This document shows, one piece after another, positions 26,070 through 35,960 of a DNA stretch of 64,000 nt (positions are counted from its first letter, which is position 1; each line of letters begins with the position of its first letter). This DNA comes from an uncultured Armatimonadota bacterium (GTDB taxonomy: Bacteria > Armatimonadota > Fimbriimonadia > Fimbriimonadales > Fimbriimonadaceae). A program made the position numbers and the translations under genes. Where the stretch lies: NCBI GenBank assembly GCA_903927025.1, contig CAIYLG010000052.1, forward strand, positions 223,808-287,807, in the 5' to 3' direction. Below the pieces are notes generated by a model that was not told the origin of the DNA, made no database searches, and worked only from the letters and a program-made list of their open reading frames with translations.

Positions 26070-26948
26070 ATGCCCCGAATCATCGTAGAGGCCGCAGAGG
26101 CGCTGCTCGATCAAGAGATCAAAGTTTTGGACAAGGGATTTGTTCGCCTCGTCGACTACATGGGCGGGGATCAGCGAATCGTTCAGTCTGCGCGCGTCAG
26201 CTATGGTTCGGGTACGAAGTCGTATCGCCAGGATCGCGGACTGATCCACTACCTGATTAAGAATTGGCACACCAGCCCATTTGAGCAGGTTCAGCTTACG
26301 TTCCACACGAAGATGCCGATCTTTGTGGCGCGCCAGTGGGTCCGTCACCGTACCGCTCGCCTCAATGAGATTTCCGGCCGATACTCCGTGATGAAGGACG
26401 AGTTTTACGTACCCGAGCCGGAAAATATTCGCCCTCAGAGTCAAGACAACAAGCAGGGCCGTAGCGACGAGCGGTTCACGTCAGACCAGGAGCAGGAAAT
26501 TATCCGCCTGTTTGCAGATGAGCAAAAGAGCATCTACTCGAATTATGAGAACTTACTGGAACTCAATGTCGCGCGTGAGCTTGCCCGGAACAATCTGCCC
26601 CTAAGTCTCTACACCGAATGGTATTGGCAGATCGACCTGCACAACCTCTTTCACTTCCTGCGGCTTCGTATGGACCCTCACGCCCAATACGAAATCCGTG
26701 TGTATGCGGAGGCAATGGCGCAGTGTGCGAAGGCGGTCGCGCCGATAGCCTATGAAGCTTTCGAAGAGCACATTCTTGGCTCAGTCAACTTCAGCCGAGC
26801 GGAATGCGAAGCGCTTTCCGCGCTTTTGGCCGGCAAGCCAGTTCAGTTGGAGGGCCGAAATCTAGCTGCGTTCGAAGCCAAGATTTCGAAGCTCCAGGCG
26901 GCTGTTCCCGCTGAGGCCCCCGACGAACTCGCCCCGCCTACAGCCTGA
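26070..26948 (+). CDS. thyX: FAD-dependent thymidylate synthase
   Basis: This 292-residue enzyme makes dTMP from dUMP with methylenetetrahydrofolate and FAD. The ThyX motif RHRTARLNEISGRYS starts at R92, and the supporting phrases SFEQ-like SPFEQVQLTFH, LYTEWYWQIDLHNLFHFLRLR and AQYEIRVYA are present. A C-terminal extension rich in Ala/Pro follows the core. ATG 26070 is chosen because the conserved family region starts soon after; the upstream open frame has no homology-like sequence. It is transcribed alone and divergently from lacI. Confidence 0.95.
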   Translation: MPRIIVEAAEALLDQEIKVLDKGFVRLVDYMGGDQRIVQSARVSYGSGTKSYRQDRGLIHYLIKNWHTSPFEQVQLTFHTKMPIFVARQWVRHRTARLNEISGRYSVMKDEFYVPEPENIRPQSQDNKQGRSDERFTSDQEQEIIRLFADEQKSIYSNYENLLELNVARELARNNLPLSLYTEWYWQIDLHNLFHFLRLRMDPHAQYEIRVYAEAMAQCAKAVAPIAYEAFEEHILGSVNFSRAECEALSALLAGKPVQLEGRNLAAFEAKISKLQAAVPAEAPDELAPPTA

Positions 26949-27033
26949 CGTCCCCGTTCGATGTAAGGCTGTGCAAAGTGTCGGTAGCTCCTTCTCAGAG
27001 GTATTTCAGAACCCTACACATCCGAATTGCCGT

Positions 27034-27663
27034 TTAGCCCTTTTCGTGCTTCACGGCATCGCGAATCCCTGGTTTCGCGATGAGATATTGGATTGGCGGG
27101 TAGGACTCCTGTAGCAGGTTCATCTTGGGTTCGTGGACCCAGACGGCAACACATTTGTCCTTGGCATTTACGGATCCATCTTTGGCCGCTTTGAACTCAA
27201 ATCCTATCCCGGCGGCGCTATCGTCATAAACGGCCACCCGGCTAGAAAACTGGGCGGAAGCGTACGAAGACAGCTTCACCATTCCCGGATATTTCTGCCT
27301 GACCTCGGTATAGCTGACGCCAACCTTCACCTTGGTCTTCGTGGCAAAAGTTGGCGACGTGGAGCGGATCAAACGAATTGCGGACTTGCCCGCCTCATTG
27401 ATCGAGACGTAGACATCGAGGCTGTTGAGAATCTTCCCATTTCGCGGATCGGGCTTTTTGGCCTCCCATGTCTGCCATGAGTGACTCATCCCGGCGTCGC
27501 CATAGTCCGGCTTCTTAAGCCATTTAAGGTCATCCATCAGGTCGCCAATGTTGAGCTTGCCCAGGCGCTTGCCGGGTTCGATCAGCTTGGAATCTGTCTG
27601 TGCTCCCGCGAATGCACAGGCCGCAGCCAGGCTCATGCAGAGCATTTGTCGTTTCATAAACAT
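27034..27663 (-). CDS. Exported protein of unknown function
   Basis: This 209-residue protein has a signal peptide (MSLAAACAFAGAQT). The mature part contains LGKLNIGDLMDDLKWLKKPDYGDAG, which recalls repeated alpha/beta modules of small secreted proteins, but the family is not recognised. Two ATGs (27663, 27657) are equally possible starts. It is divergent from the zincin-like gene, with 70 bp between their starts. Confidence 0.65.
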   Translation of the reverse strand: MFMKRQMLCMSLAAACAFAGAQTDSKLIEPGKRLGKLNIGDLMDDLKWLKKPDYGDAGMSHSWQTWEAKKPDPRNGKILNSLDVYVSINEAGKSAIRLIRSTSPTFATKTKVKVGVSYTEVRQKYPGMVKLSSYASAQFSSRVAVYDDSAAGIGFEFKAAKDGSVNAKDKCVAVWVHEPKMNLLQESYPPIQYLIAKPGIRDAVKHEKG

Positions 27664-27733
27664 AGGTCTAGACGTTTCAAATCGGTCGAAGTATCAAACT
27701 GCCCGGCGGGAGCGGATATTCTCAGCGAGACAT

Positions 27734-28402
27734 ATGGTTGCACACCTGCTTCTTCTATCGCTCCAGACCCCCTTTGTGCAGCCGGCGGAATCTGAGTATC
27801 TTCACATCGACCTAGCAGAATTCCGAGTTTTGGTGAGCCCAGGTGCCAGCAAGGAACCCAAGACTCTGAAGGCGGTGCTGGAGCTGCTCAGCTTCAGGCT
27901 GCGGCAAGTCAAGCAGGAGATTCCTTCGCCTGCATTCGAGCGCCTCAAGGCGGTGAGGATTTGGGTCGAGGCGAATGATCCGCGAACGCCAGCAATGGTG
28001 TACCACCCAGACCCGAGATGGCTTCGCGACAACGGCTACAACCCCGCGATGGCCGAGTGTGTCGAGATCGGAAATCTTCGCAACTTCCTGAGATGGCAGC
28101 ACATTCAGCCGTCGATGGTCCTCCACGAGCTATCCCACGCCTATCATTTCCAGGTGCTGGGAGAAAATCCAGCCATCAAACAGGCATTTGAGCATGCGGT
28201 AGGCGGCCACAAGTATGACTCCGTCCTGTTCGTGACGGGTGGTCGTCGCCGGGCCTATGCTTTAACCAACGAATATGAGTACTTCGCCGAATGCAGCGAG
28301 GCGTACTTCGGCAGAAACGACTTCTATCCATTCTTGCGATCCGAATTCAAGGAGTTTGATCCAGAAGGATTTGCCGCAGTGGAAAAGGCCTGGATTCGCT
28401 AG
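27734..28402 (+). CDS. Exported zincin-like metallopeptidase homologue
   Basis: This 222-residue protein starts with a short hydrophobic segment (MVAHLLLLSLQTPFVQPA). The zinc motif HELSHAYH gives H131, E132 and H135, and NEYEYFAECSEAYFGRNDFYPF about 50 residues on offers Glu as a third ligand. This spacing resembles the anthrax-lethal-factor-like/gluzincin type. It could cleave peptides in the periplasm, or be a catalytically altered relative. Earlier starts in the frame run into the neighbouring divergent gene and are unlikely. Confidence 0.75.
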   Translation: MVAHLLLLSLQTPFVQPAESEYLHIDLAEFRVLVSPGASKEPKTLKAVLELLSFRLRQVKQEIPSPAFERLKAVRIWVEANDPRTPAMVYHPDPRWLRDNGYNPAMAECVEIGNLRNFLRWQHIQPSMVLHELSHAYHFQVLGENPAIKQAFEHAVGGHKYDSVLFVTGGRRRAYALTNEYEYFAECSEAYFGRNDFYPFLRSEFKEFDPEGFAAVEKAWIR

Positions 28403-28417
28403 CCTTGTAACCTGCCG

Positions 28418-29497
28418 CTACCAGCCCAAATCGGTTTTGATGGCCGCAATGAGCCTGTCCGCCATGTTCTGATGGGTTTTAAGGTTCGGGTGCCAATCCG
28501 ATCCGATACCGTCCCGCTCCAGGTTTTGGGTCTCAAATTCAAGCATCGCAACATTGCTGTCACCCGCATCATTTCGCATGTTGACGATCTCACGAAGATA
28601 GGTCTTGAGCGTGCTGAGGGCGTGAACGCGGGGTGGCCAGGTGTCCGTCATCATTGGCCCCATCGCGCAGTAGATGCGGGCGGTAGGCGCGCGCTTGCGG
28701 AGACGATCAATGAAAGCACAGTAAGCCTGCGTCCACTGCTTCTCGTCTGGGTTCACCTTTCCGAAGTCGTTAGTTGCCAAGTTGATGACGATCACATCCG
28801 GCGTCTGTTGCGACAGATCCCAGGCAGATGACTTATCGGGCGGAAGGGCGAGGTCGTAGATTTCGGGGATCGAGTTAGTGGGCCACATCGTGCGCCCGGA
28901 CCATGCAATGTCGACAAGATCTGCGTTCAACGCTCGTGCGGCGATCGCTCCGTATGTCATGTAGGCATTTTCAGTGTTGACGGAGAAATGCTCTTCCTTT
29001 GTCTTCCCTTCATTTCCGTAGCCACAGCTGATTGAGTCACCGATCACTTCAATCACGTGAGCCGGCTTTTTGGGGTGGATGAGTGTGCCTTCAAGCTCGA
29101 ATCCTTGGAACTGCGTGACGCCAGGGAAAACCTCCGTTCGCTTTACGAGCTGTACGCTGTGGGCGCCAGGGGTGTCATGGTGAGCGATAAGATAAGTGTC
29201 ATCGCCTTTATGAAGCCGGATGATCTGCGTGGGCATCCCGTCTACGACGACCTGAAGCTGGTTTTGCCCCCCATCCGCAATGTGAGCGCGAAGATCATTG
29301 CCCCAATAATCGATGGTGACGGTGCTGGCGCTCCACGCGCATCGCGGTCCCTTTGGGTCTTGGAAGTCGAATCTTCCGACGTAGCGGATGTGAGGGTCAG
29401 TGGGAGCAATATCCTCAACGAGAGGGTGTACTCCGCCAAAAAAAGCGGGAAGGAATACCAGCAGACCAAGTTGCGGCGACATCTGAGGCAAAAGCAT
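28418..29497 (-). CDS. SGNH/GDSL esterase of carbohydrate esterase family 2 type
   Basis: This 359-residue exported protein has an N-terminal hydrophobic segment (LGLLVFLPAFFGG), a beta-sandwich of about 110 residues and an SGNH hydrolase domain. Ser155 lies in EVIGDSISCGYGNEG, NLATNDFG gives the oxyanion Asn block, and SDWHPN near 333-338 supplies Asp/His. The jelly-roll plus SGNH order is that of CE2 acetyl-esterases acting on plant glycans. Its ATG shares CATG (29495-29498) with an ATG of the divergent photolyase frame. The deacetylation substrate is not known. Confidence 0.85.
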   Translation of the reverse strand: MLLPQMSPQLGLLVFLPAFFGGVHPLVEDIAPTDPHIRYVGRFDFQDPKGPRCAWSASTVTIDYWGNDLRAHIADGGQNQLQVVVDGMPTQIIRLHKGDDTYLIAHHDTPGAHSVQLVKRTEVFPGVTQFQGFELEGTLIHPKKPAHVIEVIGDSISCGYGNEGKTKEEHFSVNTENAYMTYGAIAARALNADLVDIAWSGRTMWPTNSIPEIYDLALPPDKSSAWDLSQQTPDVIVINLATNDFGKVNPDEKQWTQAYCAFIDRLRKRAPTARIYCAMGPMMTDTWPPRVHALSTLKTYLREIVNMRNDAGDSNVAMLEFETQNLERDGIGSDWHPNLKTHQNMADRLIAAIKTDLGW

Positions 29498-29522
29498 GCA
29501 CTATGAATCCACTTCTGTGCAA

Positions 29523-30995
29523 ATGAACTTGCCGGCATCCCGCGTAGAATCGCAGGTGTCGAATTGCGTGTACCGTGGCCTTTGCTGGATTCGTCGCGAC
29601 CTGCGACTAAAGGATCACACTTCTCTTGCACTCGCAACTGCCGCAGCGGAATCCGTTGCAGTAGTGTTTGTGTTTGATACCAACATCCTCAAGCACCTCC
29701 AGGATCGAAATGATCGGCGCGTGACCTTCATTCATGAGTCGCTAAGGGAGCTGGATGCGAAGTTGAGAGCCCTGGGATCAATGCTGGTTGTGCGCCACGG
29801 GAACCCGGTAGATGAGATTCCTGCTTTAGCCAGTGCGCTTGGATGCGAGGCAGTGTTCACGGCGCGAGACTATGATCCCTACGCCATTGCCAGGGACCAA
29901 GAAGTTGGGGGAAAGCTCGCGGCTAAGGGAGTAGAGTTTCGAACCGTCAAGGACTCGGTCGTGTTTGAGGGCGGGGAAGTTCTTAGTCAGGCCGGGAGTC
30001 CGCTTCGAATCTACTCGCCATATGCGAAAGCCTGGCGGAACCGATTTCAGGCTCGAACCGACGCTGATGAACGTACGCCTGAACTCACTCGACTTATCTC
30101 CGCCATCGAACTAACCGAACACAGTGTCTCATGGGAAATGGCGGACGTCGGGTTCGAGCCGAACTCGCTTTGGCTAAAGCCAGGTGAGGACGCAGCCAAT
30201 GAACTGTTAGAAGCGTTTCGTCCCAAGGCATCCAGCTACGGAGCGGACCGCGACTTTCCCGCAAAATCCGGCACCAGCGCGATTTCCACCCACCTCCGCT
30301 TCGGGACGATTTCGATTCGAGAGTGCGTGAGAATGGCCCTTGAGGTTGGTACCAGCGGAGCCGATAAATGGTTTGCGGAACTCATTTGGCGAGAGTTCTA
30401 TCAGGACATCCTGTTTCACAACCCGAAGGTCGTTACCGACACGTTTCAGCCCCAGTTCAACAGCCTTGCCTACCCGGGTGAGGATGCGTGGTTTGAAGCC
30501 TGGAAGGAAGGAAAGACTGGGTATCCGATCATCGACGCTGCAATGAGGTGCTTCAACGCCACCGGCTGGATGCACAACCGGCTCCGAATGGTGGTTGCCA
30601 GCTTTCTCACCAAAGACCTTCTCATCGACTATCGGCGCGGGGAGGCCTACTTCGCTCGATACCTTTTGGACTTCGACCTCGCTTCGAACAATGGCGGGTG
30701 GCAATGGGCCGCTTCCGTAGGCGCCGACCCTCAGCCCTATTTCCGAATCTTTAACCCCTTTCTTCAAAGCGTCAAGTTCGATCCCGATGGCGAGTTCATT
30801 CGTCAGTGGGTGCCAGAGTTGGCTCATCTGACAGGGAAATCGATTCACGTTCCGACCGAGGCAACTGCGATGGAGCTTGCCGCTGCCGGCATTGAGCTCG
30901 GTATCACCTATCCCTTGCCCATCGTGGATCACTCCGTCCAGCGCGACCTTGCCATCGCGCTTCTGGCTGAGTGTAAGGGGAGCGCTACGCCCTAG
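29523..30995 (+). CDS. phrB: Deoxyribodipyrimidine photolyase (cryptochrome/photolyase family)
   Basis: This light-driven repair enzyme for UV dimers begins with GLCWIRRDLRLKDHTSLALA and has the FAD-domain phrases YRRGEAYFARYLLDFDLASNNGGWQW, WMHNRLRMVVASFL and PYFRIFNPFLQSVKFDPDG of class I CPD photolyases. It has about 490 residues. The start is uncertain: ATG 29523 is used, but GTG 29568, with AGGTG upstream, would also give a normal N-terminus. It is monocistronic and converges on the MFS gene. Confidence 0.92.
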   Translation: MNLPASRVESQVSNCVYRGLCWIRRDLRLKDHTSLALATAAAESVAVVFVFDTNILKHLQDRNDRRVTFIHESLRELDAKLRALGSMLVVRHGNPVDEIPALASALGCEAVFTARDYDPYAIARDQEVGGKLAAKGVEFRTVKDSVVFEGGEVLSQAGSPLRIYSPYAKAWRNRFQARTDADERTPELTRLISAIELTEHSVSWEMADVGFEPNSLWLKPGEDAANELLEAFRPKASSYGADRDFPAKSGTSAISTHLRFGTISIRECVRMALEVGTSGADKWFAELIWREFYQDILFHNPKVVTDTFQPQFNSLAYPGEDAWFEAWKEGKTGYPIIDAAMRCFNATGWMHNRLRMVVASFLTKDLLIDYRRGEAYFARYLLDFDLASNNGGWQWAASVGADPQPYFRIFNPFLQSVKFDPDGEFIRQWVPELAHLTGKSIHVPTEATAMELAAAGIELGITYPLPIVDHSVQRDLAIALLAECKGSATP

Positions 30996-31014
30996 GATCG
31001 GGACGTTTCCGTTG

Positions 31015-32271
31015 CTAGGGATCATTAGGCAGCGGCTTGCCTTGCGTCTCCGGAGCGAACGGGAGCGCGATCAGCCCCAGGATGTAGATGCTGACGGCAA
31101 TGAGGACTCCTGCAACCACGCTGCCGCCGAAGGCGGCAATGATGATCCCCGTCAGCCAGGGGATCGGCGCGGAAATAACGCGGCCGACGTTGTACGCAAG
31201 CCCAGATCCAGTCGCGCGAAGGTGAGTTGGGAACAGCTCCGGAAAATACAGGACAAACCCTGCGCTCACGCCGATTGAGAAAAAGGTCGAAACCGGGAGC
31301 AAAAGGAGCAAACGGCTGTACTCAGCGCCTCCATAGAGCGCCAATAACACCGTGAGGGGGCTCATCACAAAGAAAACGCCGAAGGACAGCTTCCGCCCAA
31401 TCCGCTGAGCTAGCCATGGGAAGACGAAGACACCGAGAAGCGTGCCGATGTGAATGACCATCGTGGCAACACTTGTCCGAGTGCTGATCTGAGTCAGGGA
31501 CATTCCAGCGCTACCTTGCCTCACCAGGTTGGGAATCCAAAACGGAATGACTCCGGCACCGGTGACCCCTACGACGCCGAGCGCCATCGCTACCAGCGTA
31601 TTTCGTCTGAGCACTCGATCCTGAAACAACTCAGCGAGCATGCCCAGAGGGCTCCCTTGAGGCTTCATCCGGGCGGTGGTAGGTGGCTCTGGCACATGGG
31701 TGCGGATCAGAACGCAAAGGAAGGCTGGGGCTATGCCCACGAGGAACAGCGTGCGCCACGAGCTGCCAGCCAGGCCAAGATTTGCCAAGGCAGCAAGTAC
31801 CGGCCCCACCGCGGCGGCACTCTGCAGAAAGGACGCCGCAAAGGCACGCAGGTCGTCTGGAAGAGATTCAGCGATGAGCGCCGCTCCCGCCGCCCATTCT
31901 CCTCCGATGCCCAAGGCAGTCAAGAACCGAGCGGCCATCACCTGCTCAGGAGTGCGGCAAAGGGCAGTCGCGCCGGTAAGGACGCAGTACATCAGAATCG
32001 TCACAATGAGCGTGCGGGTCCGCCCCCACCGATCGGCGAGAATGCCGAAGATCAGCCCGCCCAAAGCCCAGCCGACAAGGAACCACGTTTGAATCTTTCC
32101 CTCGATTTGAGGGCCGATGGCCTTATATTGGGTCGATCCCACCATCTCCGAGATCATCGGCCCCTTGGCGAAATTGAACAGCGCAGTGTCCATCACATCG
32201 AACACCCAGCCGAGCCAGGCGACGACCAGGACAATGCGCTGAACCTTTGTGAACTGGGGTCTCGACGTCAT
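31015..32271 (-). CDS. MFS transporter (sugar or organic acid:H+ symporter type)
   Basis: This protein of about 418 residues has 12 membrane helices. The phrases GLIFGILADRWGRTRTLIV, FLTALGIGGEWAAGAALIAE and FPELFPTHLRATGSGLAYNVGR are those of the metabolite:H+ symporter branch of the major facilitator superfamily. ATG 32271 lies 8 bp after the stop of the GH172 gene, which suggests coupling; an earlier ATG at 32340 would overlap that gene. It may import the sugar released by the glycosidase, but the substrate is not determined. Confidence 0.88.
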   Translation of the reverse strand: MTSRPQFTKVQRIVLVVAWLGWVFDVMDTALFNFAKGPMISEMVGSTQYKAIGPQIEGKIQTWFLVGWALGGLIFGILADRWGRTRTLIVTILMYCVLTGATALCRTPEQVMAARFLTALGIGGEWAAGAALIAESLPDDLRAFAASFLQSAAAVGPVLAALANLGLAGSSWRTLFLVGIAPAFLCVLIRTHVPEPPTTARMKPQGSPLGMLAELFQDRVLRRNTLVAMALGVVGVTGAGVIPFWIPNLVRQGSAGMSLTQISTRTSVATMVIHIGTLLGVFVFPWLAQRIGRKLSFGVFFVMSPLTVLLALYGGAEYSRLLLLLPVSTFFSIGVSAGFVLYFPELFPTHLRATGSGLAYNVGRVISAPIPWLTGIIIAAFGGSVVAGVLIAVSIYILGLIALPFAPETQGKPLPNDP

Positions 32272-32278
32272 CGAGCCA

Positions 32279-33754
32279 TCACTTACGAATCGGTGGGTAT
32301 GCAGTTGATGTCTTGGAGAGAACGATCTGATGAATCCCAAAGAACAACCCAGACGCCTCGCCTGACTTGCCTTGGCATGTGAACTTCAGCGTATGGGTTC
32401 CCTTAGTGAGGTCAAATCGCCCCAGGGGGTAGCCCTGCGGCATCGTCACATCGCTTGAATATAGGTTCATCGTGTTCCCGACCGGCTTGCCATCCAATTC
32501 GGCCGTGTAGATGCCGTAGTCGTAGCTGGACAGGAGGGTTGGCATGACCTCGTATCGTCCGGCATCGGTGACCTCGAACGGAATCCTGACGGAGGATCCC
32601 TTCGCGTTTCCGTGGAAGAAAATGATGTTCTCTTCCCAGAAAACACCTCGCTGAACTTCCGCATTACCGTTCTCTGTCGTCGACTTTGGAAGCAGTGTCT
32701 CTGCATCAATAACGGTAGCGTTGCCAAACGGGAGTCTTGCTCGTCCCACGGGAAGCTCTGGCAAGTCGGTGCGAAACGGGGTTTGATACCAAAAGGCGAC
32801 GCTGCTGAAATCATCAGGGCGCTCCTCAAACGAAGAGTGGACCGAGCCGTCCGGCTTATTGGTCCATCCTGCATGTTCGATCTCGGCATGCAGGCTCTTC
32901 TGGAACGGAATCGGGTCTGCAATCTGCCATCGGTAGGCGGAAACGCGGTCTCCCATCGAGAACCCGCCCGCGGCAGTAGTTCCGGCATACAAACTCTGTT
33001 GGTCCTGAAGACCCCATGCGTCGCTGAAGAAATCTTCGGTTCCGGTTCCAGCCAGTGACGCTTCCTTTTCACCGTCCACAAAGAACCAGTCATCCCCTTC
33101 GCCAAACCAGGAGTCTTCATTGGTGATGACATTGAGAAGCGTGCCGACGTACTGACCGCGCCCTTTCGTGTCTAGGAGCGTGTAGTTCCGGCCCGAAATA
33201 GCGGGGAGCTCTTGGCGATAGAGGGCATGAAAGTAGAGGGTGTCCTTTGGAAGTGATCGATACTTTCGGTAGTCCACCTGCCAGTAGGTCAGCGCCGCCG
33301 GCCTCGCCCCTTCGTTGGTCAGCGTCATTGTGATGTGCTTCTGGTAGGGCATCTTCCAATAGCAGTTTTTGGCTCTGCCTTGGCTGGTATTGCGAACCAT
33401 GAGTGAGTTCACATCCTTCTCGCGACCGTGTCCCACTGCAAAGAAGTCTCCGAGAGGAACGTCCACACTTGGAGACTTGGCACCATCGTAGTAGACGCGG
33501 AGTCTGAGTAGGCGTGGCCAGCCATATTCGCTGTCCGCGATCGTGAGCCAAAAGTGGGTCACCATGCCCGGCCCATCGGCGTCCATCAGAGTGAGGGACT
33601 TGCCCGCGTTAAGCCGCTTGCTGTCATTGTTGCTCTTTGGGTCAGGGTTATGAGATCCCTGCCGCATCGCCTTGTAGTCGGCTGGCAAGAACAATGAATC
33701 CGGGACGAGAGAACGTCCTTGACCGAACAGGGCGAAGGCAGCAACAATGAGCAT
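32279..33754 (-). CDS. DUF2961/GH172-family glycosidase, secreted
   Basis: This 491-residue protein has a signal peptide (MLIVAAFALFGQG) and the DUF2961 features MDADGPGMVTHFWLT, VPLGDFFAVGHG and GTGTEDFFSDAWG. The DUF2961 family includes GH172 enzymes acting on alpha-fructofuranosyl or alpha-D-arabinofuranosyl linkages. A C-terminal beta domain of about 130 residues (from about 370) looks like a second jelly roll. ATG 33754 is used because it begins the signal peptide. It forms a two-gene unit with the MFS transporter. Confidence 0.85.
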   Translation of the reverse strand: MLIVAAFALFGQGRSLVPDSLFLPADYKAMRQGSHNPDPKSNNDSKRLNAGKSLTLMDADGPGMVTHFWLTIADSEYGWPRLLRLRVYYDGAKSPSVDVPLGDFFAVGHGREKDVNSLMVRNTSQGRAKNCYWKMPYQKHITMTLTNEGARPAALTYWQVDYRKYRSLPKDTLYFHALYRQELPAISGRNYTLLDTKGRGQYVGTLLNVITNEDSWFGEGDDWFFVDGEKEASLAGTGTEDFFSDAWGLQDQQSLYAGTTAAGGFSMGDRVSAYRWQIADPIPFQKSLHAEIEHAGWTNKPDGSVHSSFEERPDDFSSVAFWYQTPFRTDLPELPVGRARLPFGNATVIDAETLLPKSTTENGNAEVQRGVFWEENIIFFHGNAKGSSVRIPFEVTDAGRYEVMPTLLSSYDYGIYTAELDGKPVGNTMNLYSSDVTMPQGYPLGRFDLTKGTHTLKFTCQGKSGEASGLFFGIHQIVLSKTSTAYPPIRK

Positions 33755-33779
33755 AGGCACAGAGTATCTTAACGAAATC

Positions 33780-34274
33780 GTGCGATCCCAAACAGTTCTC
33801 GTGCTCGCGATTTCCTTTGCCATCACTTCAGCGGCTTCGACTCAGCTGAACAACCGAAGTGCGAAGGGACTGTTTCAGCAACGGTACGACCGGCTGAATC
33901 GGGCCATTGAAATCAAAGATCTCACGGTGTTGGATGCTCTAATCGCACCCGACTACTCCGCTGGGGACTACACCCATCCGATGGGAAAGACACAAACCCT
34001 GGAAGCGATCAAGAAGTTCAAGGGCTCTGCCAAGGTTCAAAAGCGCACGGTGCTCAACGTGATCCTCAACGGCAAGAAGGCAACCGCGATTGTGGACATG
34101 GTGACGGAGAAGCACATCTCTGACCAAAAAAAGGATCATGTGTATATCATCGCCACCAAGAGCATGGACACTTGGGCCCTCAACGCAGACTGGCAGCTCC
34201 GCCATTCGCAGATCATTCGCCAGGCTGTCACAAAAGACGGAAAGCCGCTGCCGCAGCGCCGATTAGGCGGCTGA
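33780..34274 (+). CDS. Exported NTF2-like/SnoaL-type protein
   Basis: The product of about 164 residues has a signal peptide (VLVLAISFAITSAAST) and an NTF2-like fold signature (LFQQRYDRLNRAIEIKDLTVLDALIAPDY, then alternating beta strands ending in WQLRHSQI). GTG 33780 gives a better signal peptide than ATG 33747, and the latter would overlap the divergent GH172 start by 8 bp. The fold is used for ketosteroid-isomerase-like enzymes and for non-enzymatic binding proteins, so no reaction is inferred. Confidence 0.7.
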   Translation: MRSQTVLVLAISFAITSAASTQLNNRSAKGLFQQRYDRLNRAIEIKDLTVLDALIAPDYSAGDYTHPMGKTQTLEAIKKFKGSAKVQKRTVLNVILNGKKATAIVDMVTEKHISDQKKDHVYIIATKSMDTWALNADWQLRHSQIIRQAVTKDGKPLPQRRLGG

Positions 34275-34313
34275 TTTGACGCAAAAGCGTAGACACATGC
34301 TAACATCTACGCG

Positions 34314-34910
34314 ATGATTGGGCGACTTCGTGGGGAGCTGCTGGACGTGGAAGGTTCCTTGGTTGTGGTGGACGCCGGAGGCGTTGGCTACGAGGTCCAG
34401 GTGCCAGACGCAGTGATAGTCCAGCTGCCAAAGATTGGTGAGCGCGTGGACCTCCTGATCAGGCAGATTTTTCGGGAAGATGGGGTTTCGCTCTATGGCT
34501 TTTTACTGCCTTTCCAGCGGCGACTCTTTGACTTGCTTCTCAGCGTCAAAGGATGTGGCCCAAAGGTCGGGCTAGCCCTGATCGGCCAAGTCGGAGAAGA
34601 CGCCGTCGCCAACGCCATTCTTGGTCAAGATTCCCGGTCGTTGATCCGGGCGACAGGAGTGGGAGCGCGCCTGGCCGAGCGAATCATCTTAGAACTTAAA
34701 GACAAGATTCAGGAAGAATCTCTCCTCCGAAAAATCTCCTCCGCGACGGCACCGAAAAAGATTGCGGTTCCATCCGATGAACTGGTGGATGCGCTCCTCA
34801 GTCTCGGCTATCGACGAAATGAAGCTGAATCTGCGGCGGATGAGGCGCGAAGCCAAGCTTCGGACGTTCAGGATCAGCTAAAGATTGCCTTGCGGCTTCT
34901 GCAGAGATAG
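34314..34910 (+). CDS. ruvA: Holliday junction DNA helicase subunit RuvA
   Basis: This 198-residue protein has the OB-fold start MIGRLRGELLDVEG, LYGFLLPFQRRLFDLLLSVKGCGPKVGLALIG, and the second HhH motif TGVGARLAERIILELKDK. The C-terminal UBA-like domain (LVDALLSLGYRRNEAESAADEA) contacts RuvB. RuvA tetramers hold four-way junctions for RuvB-driven branch migration. It lies 9 bp before ruvB; ruvC is not adjacent. Confidence 0.97.
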   Translation: MIGRLRGELLDVEGSLVVVDAGGVGYEVQVPDAVIVQLPKIGERVDLLIRQIFREDGVSLYGFLLPFQRRLFDLLLSVKGCGPKVGLALIGQVGEDAVANAILGQDSRSLIRATGVGARLAERIILELKDKIQEESLLRKISSATAPKKIAVPSDELVDALLSLGYRRNEAESAADEARSQASDVQDQLKIALRLLQR

Positions 34911-34919
34911 GGGTAACCG

Positions 34920-35960
34920 ATGCGCGACAATGAGATGAACCCCGAACAGTTGCCAGAGGATCGAGACATGGACTTATCTCTGCGCCCCAAGCGCTTGAGG
35001 GAGTTCATTGGGCAAGAGAATCTAAAGGAAAACCTGGCCGTGTTCATGAAGGCAGCCCAGCAACGGGATGAGCCGCTTGACCACGTCCTCCTCTACGGCC
35101 CTCCAGGCCTTGGAAAGACCACGTTGGCGCACATTATCGCCAATGAGATGAACGCGACCCTCCACGTCACTTCGGGCCCCGCTATCGACCGTCCTGGAGA
35201 CCTCGTCGGCATCCTTACGAACCTCGATCCTGGCTCCGTGCTCTTTATCGATGAAATTCACCGCCTGAGTCGGCCGGTCGAGGAGATCCTCTATCCGGCG
35301 ATGGAAGACGCCAAGGTCGATATCATGATCGGAAAGGGGCCTGCGGCTCGATCGATTCGTCTGGATGTCCCGAGGTTCACGGTCGTTGGAGCAACCACAC
35401 GACAGGGGCTTCTCACTGGCCCGCTGCGAGATCGATTTGGAATCATTTCGCACTTTCGGTTTTACGATCATCAGGCACTGTACGAAATCATCAGTCGTTC
35501 TGCGAACATCCTTGGCTACGGCATCGACAAGACGGGCGCCGACGAAATCGCACGCCGATCTCGAGGTACTCCGCGAATTGCCAACCGTGTGCTGCGTCGA
35601 GTCCGCGATTTTGCTCAGATCGCCGACCTGCCCGCGATTGACCGTGCCATCACCGAAAAGGCATGCAAGGCGCTTGAGATTGACAACCTTGGCCTTGACC
35701 GAGTCGATCGGACTCTGCTTAGGATCATGATTGAGAGGTATCGGGGCGGTCCAGTAGGACTGGACACCCTCGCCGCCAGCACCGGTGAGGACTCGACCAC
35801 GATTGAGGATGTGTACGAACCGTACCTGCTTCAGATCGGAATGCTCCAGCGCAGTCCACGAGGACGCATCGCAACCGATTTGGCCTACAAACAGCTTGGA
35901 ATCAAACCACCGAAGCGAGCTGAAATGCCTGAGCTTGAGTTCGATGAACCGACCGATTAA
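34920..35960 (+). CDS. ruvB: Holliday junction branch-migration ATPase RuvB
   Basis: This 346-residue AAA+ motor begins with [20 protein letters not shown]. The Walker A sequence is [12 protein letters not shown], Walker [10 protein letters not shown], sensor 1 [18 protein letters not shown], and the winged-helix end ([21 protein letters not shown]) is complete. It is the usual length. The start at 34920 follows ruvA by 9 bp; GATAGGGGT gives a weak ribosome site. The stop TAA overlaps the stop of the convergent mlaE gene in TTAA (35957-35960). Confidence 0.98.
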   Translation: MRDNEMNPEQLPEDRDMDLSLRPKRLREFIGQENLKENLAVFMKAAQQRDEPLDHVLLYGPPGLGKTTLAHIIANEMNATLHVTSGPAIDRPGDLVGILTNLDPGSVLFIDEIHRLSRPVEEILYPAMEDAKVDIMIGKGPAARSIRLDVPRFTVVGATTRQGLLTGPLRDRFGIISHFRFYDHQALYEIISRSANILGYGIDKTGADEIARRSRGTPRIANRVLRRVRDFAQIADLPAIDRAITEKACKALEIDNLGLDRVDRTLLRIMIERYRGGPVGLDTLAASTGEDSTTIEDVYEPYLLQIGMLQRSPRGRIATDLAYKQLGIKPPKRAEMPELEFDEPTD

